Shown here: one piece after another, positions 1 through 5,464 of the stretch
How positions within the stretch are numbered: position 1 is the stretch's first letter
Layout of the letters: each line of letters begins with the position of its first letter
Origin: Parachlamydiales bacterium
GTDB lineage: Bacteria > Chlamydiota > Chlamydiia > Chlamydiales > SM23-39
Direction: 5' to 3'
Length of the DNA stretch: 7,714 bases
NCBI GenBank assembly: GCA_003151315.1
Contig: PLXF01000038.1
Coordinates: 5,578 to 13,291 of the forward strand
Position numbers and translations under genes: made by a program
Notes under the pieces: model-generated
What the model saw: the letters and a program-made list of their open reading frames with translations, nothing else
What the model was told of the DNA's origin: nothing
Database searches by the model: none

Positions 1-1
1 T

Positions 2-1069
2 GGGGAGATGAACCAGTCGAGGGTGCCCATTCTGTCCATCGATTTGCCTTCTGGATTGCACGGGACGACGGGAGAGGGAGCTGAAGGAGCTGTTCGTGCG
101 ACGGCGACAGTGACTTTAGGCTGCGCTAAAAAAGGCTTTTTTACTCGCAATGGATGGAATTGCGTCGGCAAACTATTCATCAAAGATTTTGGTCTTCCTG
201 AAAACTATCTAAAAATGGCGAAGCCTTTCGCCGAACTGTCTGATGAGGAGACCCTTTTTTCTTGGCTGCCTAAGCTTGTTCGCAATCGGCACAAATATGA
301 GGCCGGTTATGTTGTGGGTTATGGCGGGTCGGCCGTCTTTTCGGGAGCGCCGAAGTTGTCGGGACTTGCGGCTCTGCGTGCCGGCGCGGGGATGGTGCGT
401 CTTTTTTATCCGGCTGAGGCGAAAGAGGAGATGCTCAATATCCCCTTGGAGCTGATCCACAATGAATGGGAAGAAAAAGGGTGGGTTCAAGAGTTGAAGC
501 GGGCGAGAGCCGTTTTTGTGGGGCCAGGACTCGGGAATAAACCGGAAGTGGGGAAGTGGTTAAAGCGCTATTTGCCCACAATCCAGGTGCCTTGCGTCCT
601 CGATGCCGATGCGTTGACTGCGGATAAGGACATATGGCCTAAAGAGGTTGTACTAACGCCCCATCGCGGGGAAGTTTTACGGATTTTGGGATGTGAAAAG
701 GCCCCAGAAGAGGAAAAATTGTTGGAAGCGTGTCAGAACCTCTGCGATGAAACAGGAGCGATCCTTGTTTTGAAAGGGGGCCCAACCTTTGTTTTTGGGC
801 CGAAACGCCTTCCTGTCATTGTTCCCCACGGAGATCCCGGAATGGCGACTGCCGGCTCTGGCGATGTGTTGACGGGGATTATTGCGGCGCTTCTGGCACA
901 AGGATTAGATTGCTGGAAGGGGGCGATTTTAGGTGTTTTCTTGCACGCTCTAGCCGGTGAAGAGGTGGCGAAAGCGAGGACTTCTCGGGGCATGATCGCG
1001 AGCGATTTAATCGAATTTTTGCCCGCTGTTTTTAAAAAAATCATAACTAATCAGATGCCCTTAGATTAA
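2..1069 (+). CDS. nnr: Bifunctional NAD(P)H-hydrate epimerase/dehydratase, 5'-truncated by window
   Basis: This is a metabolite-repair enzyme. The YjeF_N domain epimerises damaged NAD(P)H hydrates and the YjeF_C domain dehydrates the S form with ADP or ATP in the cytoplasm. The frame is open to the left edge, so the ATG at 8 is internal; about 355 residues are visible of a family usually near 500. Numbering from that Met, the end of the epimerase domain is seen as SIDLPSGL (10-17). The dehydratase domain then shows HKYEAGYVVGYGGS (95-108), AALRAGAGMV (121-130), VFVGPGLG (169-176), VLDADAL (197-203), LTPHRGEV (216-223), LVLKGG (253-258) and GDPGMATAGSGDVLTG (275-290), which carries the family's catalytic Asp. 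The last residues, TNQMPLD, and the TAA stop lie inside a repeat element (1044-1226), so the C-terminus has probably been changed by its insertion. The gene is convergent with its right neighbour. Identification is firm; only the true start is unseen. Confidence 0.95.
   Translation, partial: GEMNQSRVPILSIDLPSGLHGTTGEGAEGAVRATATVTLGCAKKGFFTRNGWNCVGKLFIKDFGLPENYLKMAKPFAELSDEETLFSWLPKLVRNRHKYEAGYVVGYGGSAVFSGAPKLSGLAALRAGAGMVRLFYPAEAKEEMLNIPLELIHNEWEEKGWVQELKRARAVFVGPGLGNKPEVGKWLKRYLPTIQVPCVLDADALTADKDIWPKEVVLTPHRGEVLRILGCEKAPEEEKLLEACQNLCDETGAILVLKGGPTFVFGPKRLPVIVPHGDPGMATAGSGDVLTGIIAALLAQGLDCWKGAILGVFLHALAGEEVAKARTSRGMIASDLIEFLPAVFKKIITNQMPLD
1035..1043. repeat. Possible target-site duplication, left copy
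   Basis: The nine bases AAAAAATCA directly abut the left end of the inverted-repeat element and recur at 1227-1235 next to its right end. This is the arrangement expected of a target-site duplication. The sequence is A-rich and lies in an A-rich setting, so chance is not excluded. Confidence 0.5.
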
Positions 1070-1226
1070 ATGTAAGTTCTTGAACCACAGAGAGCACAGA
1101 GGACACAGAGAGGTCTGAAAGATGCTAAAAACGAAGAGATCTATCATTTTTTGCCGCGTTTCGCGGTCTCTGCGATCTCTGTGGTTTAATGACTTACGCT
1201 AGGCGGCCCCGTATCTGAATAGTTAC
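1044..1226 (+). mobile_element. MITE-like inverted-repeat element, copy 1
   Basis: A gene-less element of about 183 bp with long imperfect terminal inverted repeats. The outer ends are TAACTAATCAGAT (1044-1056) and ATCTGAATAGTTA (1213-1225), whose reverse complement is TAACTATTCAGAT. A second inverted block lies inside. On the left GTAAGTTCTTGAACCACAGA begins at 1072; on the right the complement reads GTAAGTCATTAAACCACAGA. These blocks, including the two following bases, match at 19 of 22 positions. The left arm has CACAGAG three times at a 9-base step (1086, 1095, 1104). Near the right end is a perfect small hairpin, CCGCG-TTT-CGCGG (1154-1166). No transposase is encoded, so mobility would have to be supplied elsewhere. 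A related copy lies at 2865-3275 in the same orientation. That it is a repeat family is seen directly; that it moves as a MITE is inference. Confidence 0.75.
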
Positions 1227-1235
1227 AAAAAATCA
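1227..1235. repeat. Possible target-site duplication, right copy
   Basis: AAAAAATCA is identical to 1035-1043. Removing the element plus one copy leaves a reading frame for nnr that ends KKITNS and a TAA at 1244-1246. That TAA would overlap the stop of the convergent gene, giving a plausible ancestral junction. Confidence 0.5.
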
Positions 1236-1242
1236 CTAATTC

Positions 1243-2796
1243 TTAAAAACGGGATATTTGCGCGCCGATGGCGTAATGGTCGGAAGGGTTTTCTCTATTC
1301 GGAAGGGAAATGCGCAAATCGGGTTTGGTCTCTGTAAATCCCACGGTGGGATGGGTGAACTGATATTTTCCGCCGCTAGATGGCATTAAGGTGATGAGGA
1401 AGTCCTCTTCATCCGTTGCGGCTCTGCCCACTTTTGAATGTTGAACGGTGACCATCCGTTTTTTAATTGTTGTGGGTCCTACGCTTGTCGCCGTGAGGTT
1501 TAGGCTCTGGAGGAGCTCTTTTAGATCTTGGACCTCTTGTTCCGATTTCGTGTTGGCGTCTATGCCAATCATTAGTTGCAATCCTGGATGTTTTTTCACC
1601 TCTTCTTCGAATCGCTCTTTAATGAGAGAAATTTGCAATCTTCCATCTTCCGGCTGCGTTGAATTGCCGTGACAAGAGGCGAGGAGAAATTGTTCTCCCG
1701 TTTGTGTGCTTGTCGCTATGACGGCGTTGATCTTTCCTAAGTGAAATTTAGGGTAGTTGTCTATATTCAACACCTCATAATCGCCGTTCCACACCCCTTT
1801 TTTAAGGAAAACAAAGGTTCCGTCCTGGGGATTTTGAGACGTTACGGGGAGAAAATGCTCTTCTAAGCTCTTTTGTGTGGTGAGATCGCTCTCTTGGGTG
1901 AAAACGACACCGAAATTTCCGCGCTCCACTTTTTGTGTAAATAAAGCAGCTCTGGCTACCGGATCGCCGAGTGTTTTAGCAAAAACGGCTTTTACTTTAT
2001 TTACTTGGTCGACCATTTGCGCGTCTTGAGCGACTAAATACAGGTTGAGTGATTGGTATAACCAGTAGAATAGGACCTGCCCTTTTGCAGAGGTAAATCC
2101 GTTGAGATCTCTATTTTGGGCAGAAGTACCCAGGAATGTTTGTAAATAGGCGGGATCTAACTGGGAAAGGGATCTTTGCATTGTTTCTTCTGGTAGCGAC
2201 GCTTCTTGCGCCTTCTGAGAAAAAAGCTGGCGGAGTAGGTTATGTTGCAATTCATCGATGTTTTTACTTGTGAGAGGCTCTGTAGAGCTTAAGATGGGGA
2301 GGGTAAAATTTTTCCCCTGTTGCGCCGCTAGGTCGCGCAATGTTTTATCTAAACTTAAGAGCTCTTTAGGGCTGTTTCGTAAGAACTGGAAGGCGTTTTT
2401 TTCGTGGAATTTTGTTATGAAGGCGCCGAATTGATCCAATTCTTTGTCGGTAAGTCCGTAGAGAGATTGATTCTGTTTTAGTTCTTGGAGGAGTGCCTCG
2501 GGCACGAGTTGACCTAGGGTGGGCCCTTTTTGCGCCTCTTGGAGCGACGCTTCTTGGATTAGGTTATTTTGGTAGGTAGTTATTTCTTGAGCGGTTGCTT
2601 CTGGATTTTGGAGATAAAAGCGGATTTCGTCAGCGGAGAGATTTTTGGCTAAGGCCTCTTTAGAGACGACTAATTCAAATATTTCCTTGCGATAGGTGTC
2701 GATTGAGGGGTCGTAATCTCCTTGAAATTCAAACGGATCGTTAAATGCTCCTAGTATATTCGCGGTTAATAAAGCATAAAATGGCAATTGACTCAC
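1243..2796 (-). CDS. Putative EEP-superfamily (endonuclease/exonuclease/phosphatase-like) protein with large insert
   Basis: An unassigned protein of 517 residues (519 if the upstream GTG is used). Using 519-residue numbering, motifs of the metal-dependent EEP fold can be placed in order: an N-terminal strand ending in LLTANILG (Asn15), FTQE (Glu304), GKINAVIAT (356-364), LASCHGNS (His378), GIDANT (Asp415, Asn417, the DxN motif), EEDFLI (465-470) and a final PSDHYAI (Asp508, His509). Between the first and second motifs lie about 285 mainly helical, Gln/Leu-rich residues that are not part of a minimal EEP domain. Such enzymes cut phosphodiesters or phosphomonoesters; the substrate here is unknown. 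The start at the second GTG is chosen because GGAG lies five bases upstream, whereas the first GTG overlaps that GGAG. The N-terminus lacks basic residues and reads as a fold strand, so I see no signal peptide. The gene is flanked by two copies of a repeat element and has its own promoter-like sequence. The EEP call is moderate; any role, such as a nuclease or effector, is speculation. Confidence 0.72.
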   Translation of the reverse strand: MSQLPFYALLTANILGAFNDPFEFQGDYDPSIDTYRKEIFELVVSKEALAKNLSADEIRFYLQNPEATAQEITTYQNNLIQEASLQEAQKGPTLGQLVPEALLQELKQNQSLYGLTDKELDQFGAFITKFHEKNAFQFLRNSPKELLSLDKTLRDLAAQQGKNFTLPILSSTEPLTSKNIDELQHNLLRQLFSQKAQEASLPEETMQRSLSQLDPAYLQTFLGTSAQNRDLNGFTSAKGQVLFYWLYQSLNLYLVAQDAQMVDQVNKVKAVFAKTLGDPVARAALFTQKVERGNFGVVFTQESDLTTQKSLEEHFLPVTSQNPQDGTFVFLKKGVWNGDYEVLNIDNYPKFHLGKINAVIATSTQTGEQFLLASCHGNSTQPEDGRLQISLIKERFEEEVKKHPGLQLMIGIDANTKSEQEVQDLKELLQSLNLTATSVGPTTIKKRMVTVQHSKVGRAATDEEDFLITLMPSSGGKYQFTHPTVGFTETKPDLRISLPNRENPSDHYAIGAQISRF

Positions 2797-2801
2797 AAAC
2801 A

Positions 2802-2805
2802 CTCC
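2802..2805 (-). promoter_or_regulatory. Shine-Dalgarno GGAG that decides the GTG start
   Basis: On the minus strand GGAG is followed by TGTTT and then GTG (2794-2796), a five-base spacing. The alternative GTG at 2800-2802 shares its first G with this GGAG, so initiation there would leave no room for ribosome pairing. The downstream GTG is therefore preferred, with Val-Ser-Gln-Leu-Pro as the opening codons. Confidence 0.55.
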
Positions 2806-2819
2806 GTAATTAAGTGTGT

Positions 2820-2848
2820 ATTATAGTTAAATCTGTTGTTTAAATAAA
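2820..2848 (-). promoter_or_regulatory. Sigma70-type promoter for the EEP-like gene
   Basis: On the minus strand there is a perfect TATAAT (2820-2825). With a 17-base spacer the -35 position reads TTTATT (2843-2848), a weak match to TTGACA. Transcription would begin near 2812 and leave a leader of about 15 bases. It lies just downstream of the left end of repeat copy 2 as read on the minus strand, so the gene need not depend on read-through from the epimerase gene. Confidence 0.5.
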
Positions 2849-2949
2849 TGATAGAAAAATGTGCAACTATTCAGATGTTTTTGGATTAGACGTAAGTTGT
2901 TGAACCACAGAGAGCACAGAGGACGCAGAGAAGAGTCGTTATTAGACAT

Positions 2950-3058
2950 CTTGCATAACCACGATTCCTAGCCCTTGCCCCTACCCAAAAAAACAGAAAA
3001 ATCAAATTTTTCTGTAAGAATTTTTTTGGGCAGGGGCAAGGAGTTGTGGTTATGCAAG
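2950..3058. repeat. Long imperfect palindrome nested in repeat copy 2
   Basis: The outer arms are CTTGCATAACCAC (2950-2962) and GTGGTTATGCAAG (3046-3058), exact reverse complements. Pairing continues inward through TTGCCCCTACCC against GGGCAGGGGCAA, with about six unpaired bases in the left arm. It then runs through seven A against seven T to an inner hairpin, CAGAAAAAT-CAA-ATTTTTCTG (2994-3014). The whole would fold as one long stem in DNA or RNA. It has no counterpart in copy 1, so it is probably a separate palindromic element that entered copy 2. No clear target duplication was seen at its edges. Confidence 0.75.
2987..3014 (-). terminator. Possible intrinsic terminator downstream of the epimerase gene
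   Basis: Read on the minus strand, the perfect 9-bp stem CAGAAAAAT-TTG-ATTTTTCTG is followed at once by seven T. This resembles a factor-independent terminator lying about 250 bases past the epimerase stop and before the next minus-strand promoter. The stem is A+T-rich and lies within a larger palindrome, so termination strength is doubtful. Confidence 0.3.
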
Positions 3059-3135
3059 AGGTTCATTGCATCCGTTTTTCACAAAACATGCTTATTATCG
3101 GTAGAGGCGCAAAAACGCGCATTTTTATGCTTTTT

Positions 3136-3182
3136 CTCTGTGAGCTCTGTGGTTGTAATTTATTCACGGTCAGCAACTTATG
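3136..3182 (-). repeat. Inverted, interrupted copy of the element's left arm
   Basis: CTCTGTGAGCTCTGTGGTT (3136-3154) complements to AACCACAGAGCTCACAGAG, close to the left-arm sequence at 2903-2921. After about 16 unrelated bases, CAGCAACTTATG matches the complement of the arm's outer part. Together with 2890-2930 it forms an inner inverted-repeat unit, suggesting that copy 2 contains two overlapping or nested element copies. Confidence 0.55.
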
Positions 3183-3263
3183 TGCGCATTATTATGCAGC
3201 AACAGAAAAGGCTTTAAAAAGAAGGATTTGCCGCGTTTCGCGGCCTCTACCACTCTCTGTGGT

Positions 3264-4259
3264 TTAACGACTTACCTCGGTCTTTGTATGAGAAGCGGTT
3301 AGGACTTCGTGCCCGTGATAGGCGCAAAACCAGCGGATGAAGTGGGCTATTCCCTCTTCGATCGAGGTGATGGGCTGGAATTTGAGGAGATTTTGACTTT
3401 TTTCAATATCTGCGTAGGTTTCGATGACCTCTCCGGGCTGCATCGGAATCAGATTTTGAATCGCTTTGCGCCCCAATTCCTGTTCGAGGAGTTGGATTAG
3501 GTGGAGTAGGGCGATGGGGCGATTGTTTCCCAGATTGAAGACTTCGCACGCGGCGCCGAGATCGATGGCGGCGGTGGTTCCTTGTACAATGTCGTCGATG
3601 TAGGTGAAGTCGCGCCTCATTTGTCCGTGATTGAAGACGTCGATGGGCTCTCCTTTACAGATTTTGAGAGCGAAGCGGTAGTAGGCCATGTCGGGACGTC
3701 CCCAAGGGCCATATACGGTAAAGAAGCGCAGCGCCGTTACCGACATTCCGTAGAGATTGTGGTAAGCGTGAGCAATAAGCTCGTTGGCTTTTTTTGTCGC
3801 TCCATACAAATTGGCGCTCTGATCAGTTCGATCGTCGACTGAAAAGGGGGTCTTTTTGTTCAGACCATAAACCGAAGAGGAGGAGGCATAGATCAGTTTT
3901 AGGGAAGGAAAGGATCGGCAGGCCTCTAGGACAGATACAAAGCCTTGCAAATTGGAGGCGACATAATCGTTGGGAGCGAGGAGGGAATGGCGCACTCCCG
4001 CTTGGGCGGCGAGATGAACAAAATGGGTGATTTGATGGAAATCGATCAGTTTTTTTAAGAGCGCCTGGTCGCAGATATCCCCATGTATAACTGAGATGCC
4101 AGCGACGAGGAGAATTTTTTCCCGATCGTCTTTTAGGTGGGTATCGTAGTAGGGATTGAAATTGTCGAGGCCTACTACGAAATCGCCCCTTTTGCGCAGA
4201 TGTAGGGCTAGGTGAAAGCCGATAAATCCTGCAGCGCCTGTGATTAGTATCCGTTTCAT
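3264..4259 (-). CDS. UDP-glucuronate 4-epimerase-like extended SDR
   Basis: An NAD-dependent sugar-nucleotide epimerase of 331 residues, close to the usual 320-340, probably interconverting UDP-glucuronate and UDP-galacturonate in the cytoplasm. Visible motifs are the Rossmann TGAAGFIG (7-14), the ribose-binding Asp32 in LDNFN, LAAQAGVR (83-90), the SSSSVYG strand (126-132), catalytic Tyr152 and Lys156 in YGATK, RFFTVYGPWGRPDM (178-191) and RRDFTYIDD (215-223). The GPWGRPDM and FNHGQMRRDFTYIDD signatures are typical of the UDP-glucuronate epimerase branch rather than GalE or RmlB. The start is ATG at 4257-4259; the nearest purine-rich tract is too far upstream to be a convincing ribosome site. 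The last residues after about 315 form a tail, and the final VSR plus stop come from the repeat element downstream. It is divergent from the polysaccharide export genes, which supports a precursor-supply role. Exact substrate is inferred. Confidence 0.88.
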   Translation of the reverse strand: MKRILITGAAGFIGFHLALHLRKRGDFVVGLDNFNPYYDTHLKDDREKILLVAGISVIHGDICDQALLKKLIDFHQITHFVHLAAQAGVRHSLLAPNDYVASNLQGFVSVLEACRSFPSLKLIYASSSSVYGLNKKTPFSVDDRTDQSANLYGATKKANELIAHAYHNLYGMSVTALRFFTVYGPWGRPDMAYYRFALKICKGEPIDVFNHGQMRRDFTYIDDIVQGTTAAIDLGAACEVFNLGNNRPIALLHLIQLLEQELGRKAIQNLIPMQPGEVIETYADIEKSQNLLKFQPITSIEEGIAHFIRWFCAYHGHEVLTASHTKTEVSR

Positions 4260-4351
4260 CGGTCGATTAAAAACCTGTTCCTATAAAAAAACTTGTGCTA
4301 TACAAATGAAGCATTTTCGTTCCATTGTAATGACCTGAATTCTTATTTTGC
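4260..4351. promoter_or_regulatory. Divergent intergenic region with candidate extended -10 for the export operon
   Basis: These 92 A+T-rich bases separate the divergent epimerase and export genes and must hold promoters for both. On the plus strand TGCTATACA (4296-4304) resembles an extended -10 element; no good -35 box is seen, and the leader would be about 40 bases. On the minus strand TATAGG (4280-4285) is a weaker candidate. Close spacing suggests the two directions could be co-regulated. Confidence 0.35.
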
Positions 4352-5464
4352 ATGAGTTTTTTTCCGCCTATGAAAACCTTAATCCCTTCCCAGTTTTTTC
4401 AAGCACAATTGCCTAGGTTTTTGTGCGGCATCTTCGGTTTAGCCCTTTTAGTAGCAACCGCGAGTTGTAGTGGGCCTTACATGGGGAAAGATCTCTTTGG
4501 CGCCGATGAATTTGTTCTCGATTCGTATAAAATTCGGGAAGGAAAATTCTCCATTCTGGAATTGGAGGGGAAATGCGCGGAAGAGTTAGAAGATGAACTT
4601 CTCGATGAATATCAGGATCGGATCCATGAAGACGATGTGCTCCAAATCGCCCTTTATCACCCGAAAAGGGAGGATATCGTAGAGGCGGTGGCGCGGATTG
4701 GAGCGGCTGTTGGGTATCGCGTTGTGGAGGGGAAGATCTATCTGCCCGATCTGTCTCCCATTTGCGTGGCGGGACTTACATTGGAAGAGGCGCGTCAGCA
4801 GATTCAACATTGCTATTTGGAACAGATCAAAGATTTAGAGGTGTTCGTCACCTATAAAGAGAGGATTTTACGGAAAGTGGAGTTGGCGGGAATGGTGGCC
4901 ATTTCTAGCGTTCCTGTCGATGGGAAGATCCGTTTGTTTGATGTCTTATCTAAAGCGCGCGTTCCCCCTGAGGCAAACCTCTTTAAAAGCTACATGGTGA
5001 GAGAGGGGGTCTTAGTTTCGGTTGATCTTTACAAGCTGCTGAAAGAGGGCGATATGAGCCAAAATATCGTGATGCGAGGCGGCGATAAAATTTATATCGC
5101 AGAACCTTCGGCCGCGAGTTTAATGGTGATGGGAGAGGTGGCGCGGGAGCGCTCTTTGAATTTGCCGCATGGATTTATGTCGCTGCGACATGCGCTGGCT
5201 GAAGCGGGAGGGATCCCTTATACAGGAGATAAATCGTATATCCAGGTGATCCGCGGAAATATCACACGGCCCAAAATTTACACGTTGAGCTGGGAGCATG
5301 TAATCCACTTACCTAATGATAGCCTTCTTTTGATGCCGGGGGATATTGTGTATGTCGCCTCTAAACCGATCACCGAGTGGAACCGATTTGTCTCGCAACT
5401 TCTGCCGAGCTTCACCACGATCGATTTTGTAAGCAAGCAATATGGTGGATGGTTTTTCCCATGA
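4352..5464 (+). CDS. Wza/GumB-type polysaccharide export lipoprotein (OPX)
   Basis: An outer-membrane polysaccharide exporter that forms the channel for capsule or exopolysaccharide together with its inner-membrane partner. The N-terminus has a hydrophobic stretch (about 23-36) ending in ATASC, a lipobox-like site with Cys39 as the probable lipidated residue; Thr at -3 is acceptable but not ideal. The Poly_export domain spans about 90-170 (HEDDVLQIALYHP, then KIYLPDLSPICVAGLTLEEA). Two SLBB-like domains follow, about 173-250 (VELAGMV, ending GGDKIYIA) and 257-337 (LMVMGEV, LRHALAEAGG, MPGDIVYVA). The final segment TEWNRFVSQLLPSFTTI (341-357) resembles the amphipathic helix that crosses the outer membrane in Wza. 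Length (370) suits the family. The ATG at 4370 (Met7) is an alternative start giving a more usual basic n-region; neither has a clear Shine-Dalgarno. The stop overlaps the next start by four bases. Confidence 0.9.
   Translation: MSFFPPMKTLIPSQFFQAQLPRFLCGIFGLALLVATASCSGPYMGKDLFGADEFVLDSYKIREGKFSILELEGKCAEELEDELLDEYQDRIHEDDVLQIALYHPKREDIVEAVARIGAAVGYRVVEGKIYLPDLSPICVAGLTLEEARQQIQHCYLEQIKDLEVFVTYKERILRKVELAGMVAISSVPVDGKIRLFDVLSKARVPPEANLFKSYMVREGVLVSVDLYKLLKEGDMSQNIVMRGGDKIYIAEPSAASLMVMGEVARERSLNLPHGFMSLRHALAEAGGIPYTGDKSYIQVIRGNITRPKIYTLSWEHVIHLPNDSLLLMPGDIVYVASKPITEWNRFVSQLLPSFTTIDFVSKQYGGWFFP

Larger units (their letters stand above)
2865..3275 (+). mobile_element. MITE-like inverted-repeat element, copy 2, enlarged and rearranged
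   Basis: The same family and orientation as the element at 1044-1226. The left end begins AACTATTCAGAT (2865-2876), followed by GTAAGTTGTTGAACCACAGA and the CACAGAG series. Positions 2900-2930 match 1080-1110 with a single difference. The right part carries TTGCCGCGTTTCGCGG (3228-3243) and CTCTGTGGTTTAACGACTTA, as in copy 1. The body is about 410 bases rather than 183. It contains a long palindrome (2950-3058) and an inverted partial copy of the left arm (3136-3182). The outermost right-end motif ATCTGAATAGTT is not recognisable after 3275, so this end is eroded or truncated. The element fills the whole gap between the two minus-strand genes; short open frames inside it look spurious. Confidence 0.7.

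Noticed and set aside
8..10. ATG at 8 as the true start of nnr
   Set aside because: The frame is open upstream and the ATG is followed at once by mid-domain YjeF_N sequence (SIDLPSGL), so most of the epimerase domain lies to the left of the window.
1072..1110. CACAGAG repeats as a CRISPR-like array
   Set aside because: The units are 7 bases at a 9-base step with no spacers; they are part of a terminal inverted repeat.
1154..1166. CCGCG-TTT-CGCGG hairpin as an intrinsic terminator for nnr
   Set aside because: There is no T-run after it on the plus strand, and the same hairpin recurs in copy 2 as part of the repeat element.
2740..2802. Signal peptide at the N-terminus of the EEP-like protein
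   Set aside because: The opening residues are hydrophobic but lack basic residues and a cleavage site, and they fit the first EEP strand with its conserved Asn.
2975..3267. Two short plus-strand open frames of 73-80 codons inside the repeat element
   Set aside because: They run through the palindrome and terminal repeats, have no recognisable domains, and their sequence is explained by the repeat structure.
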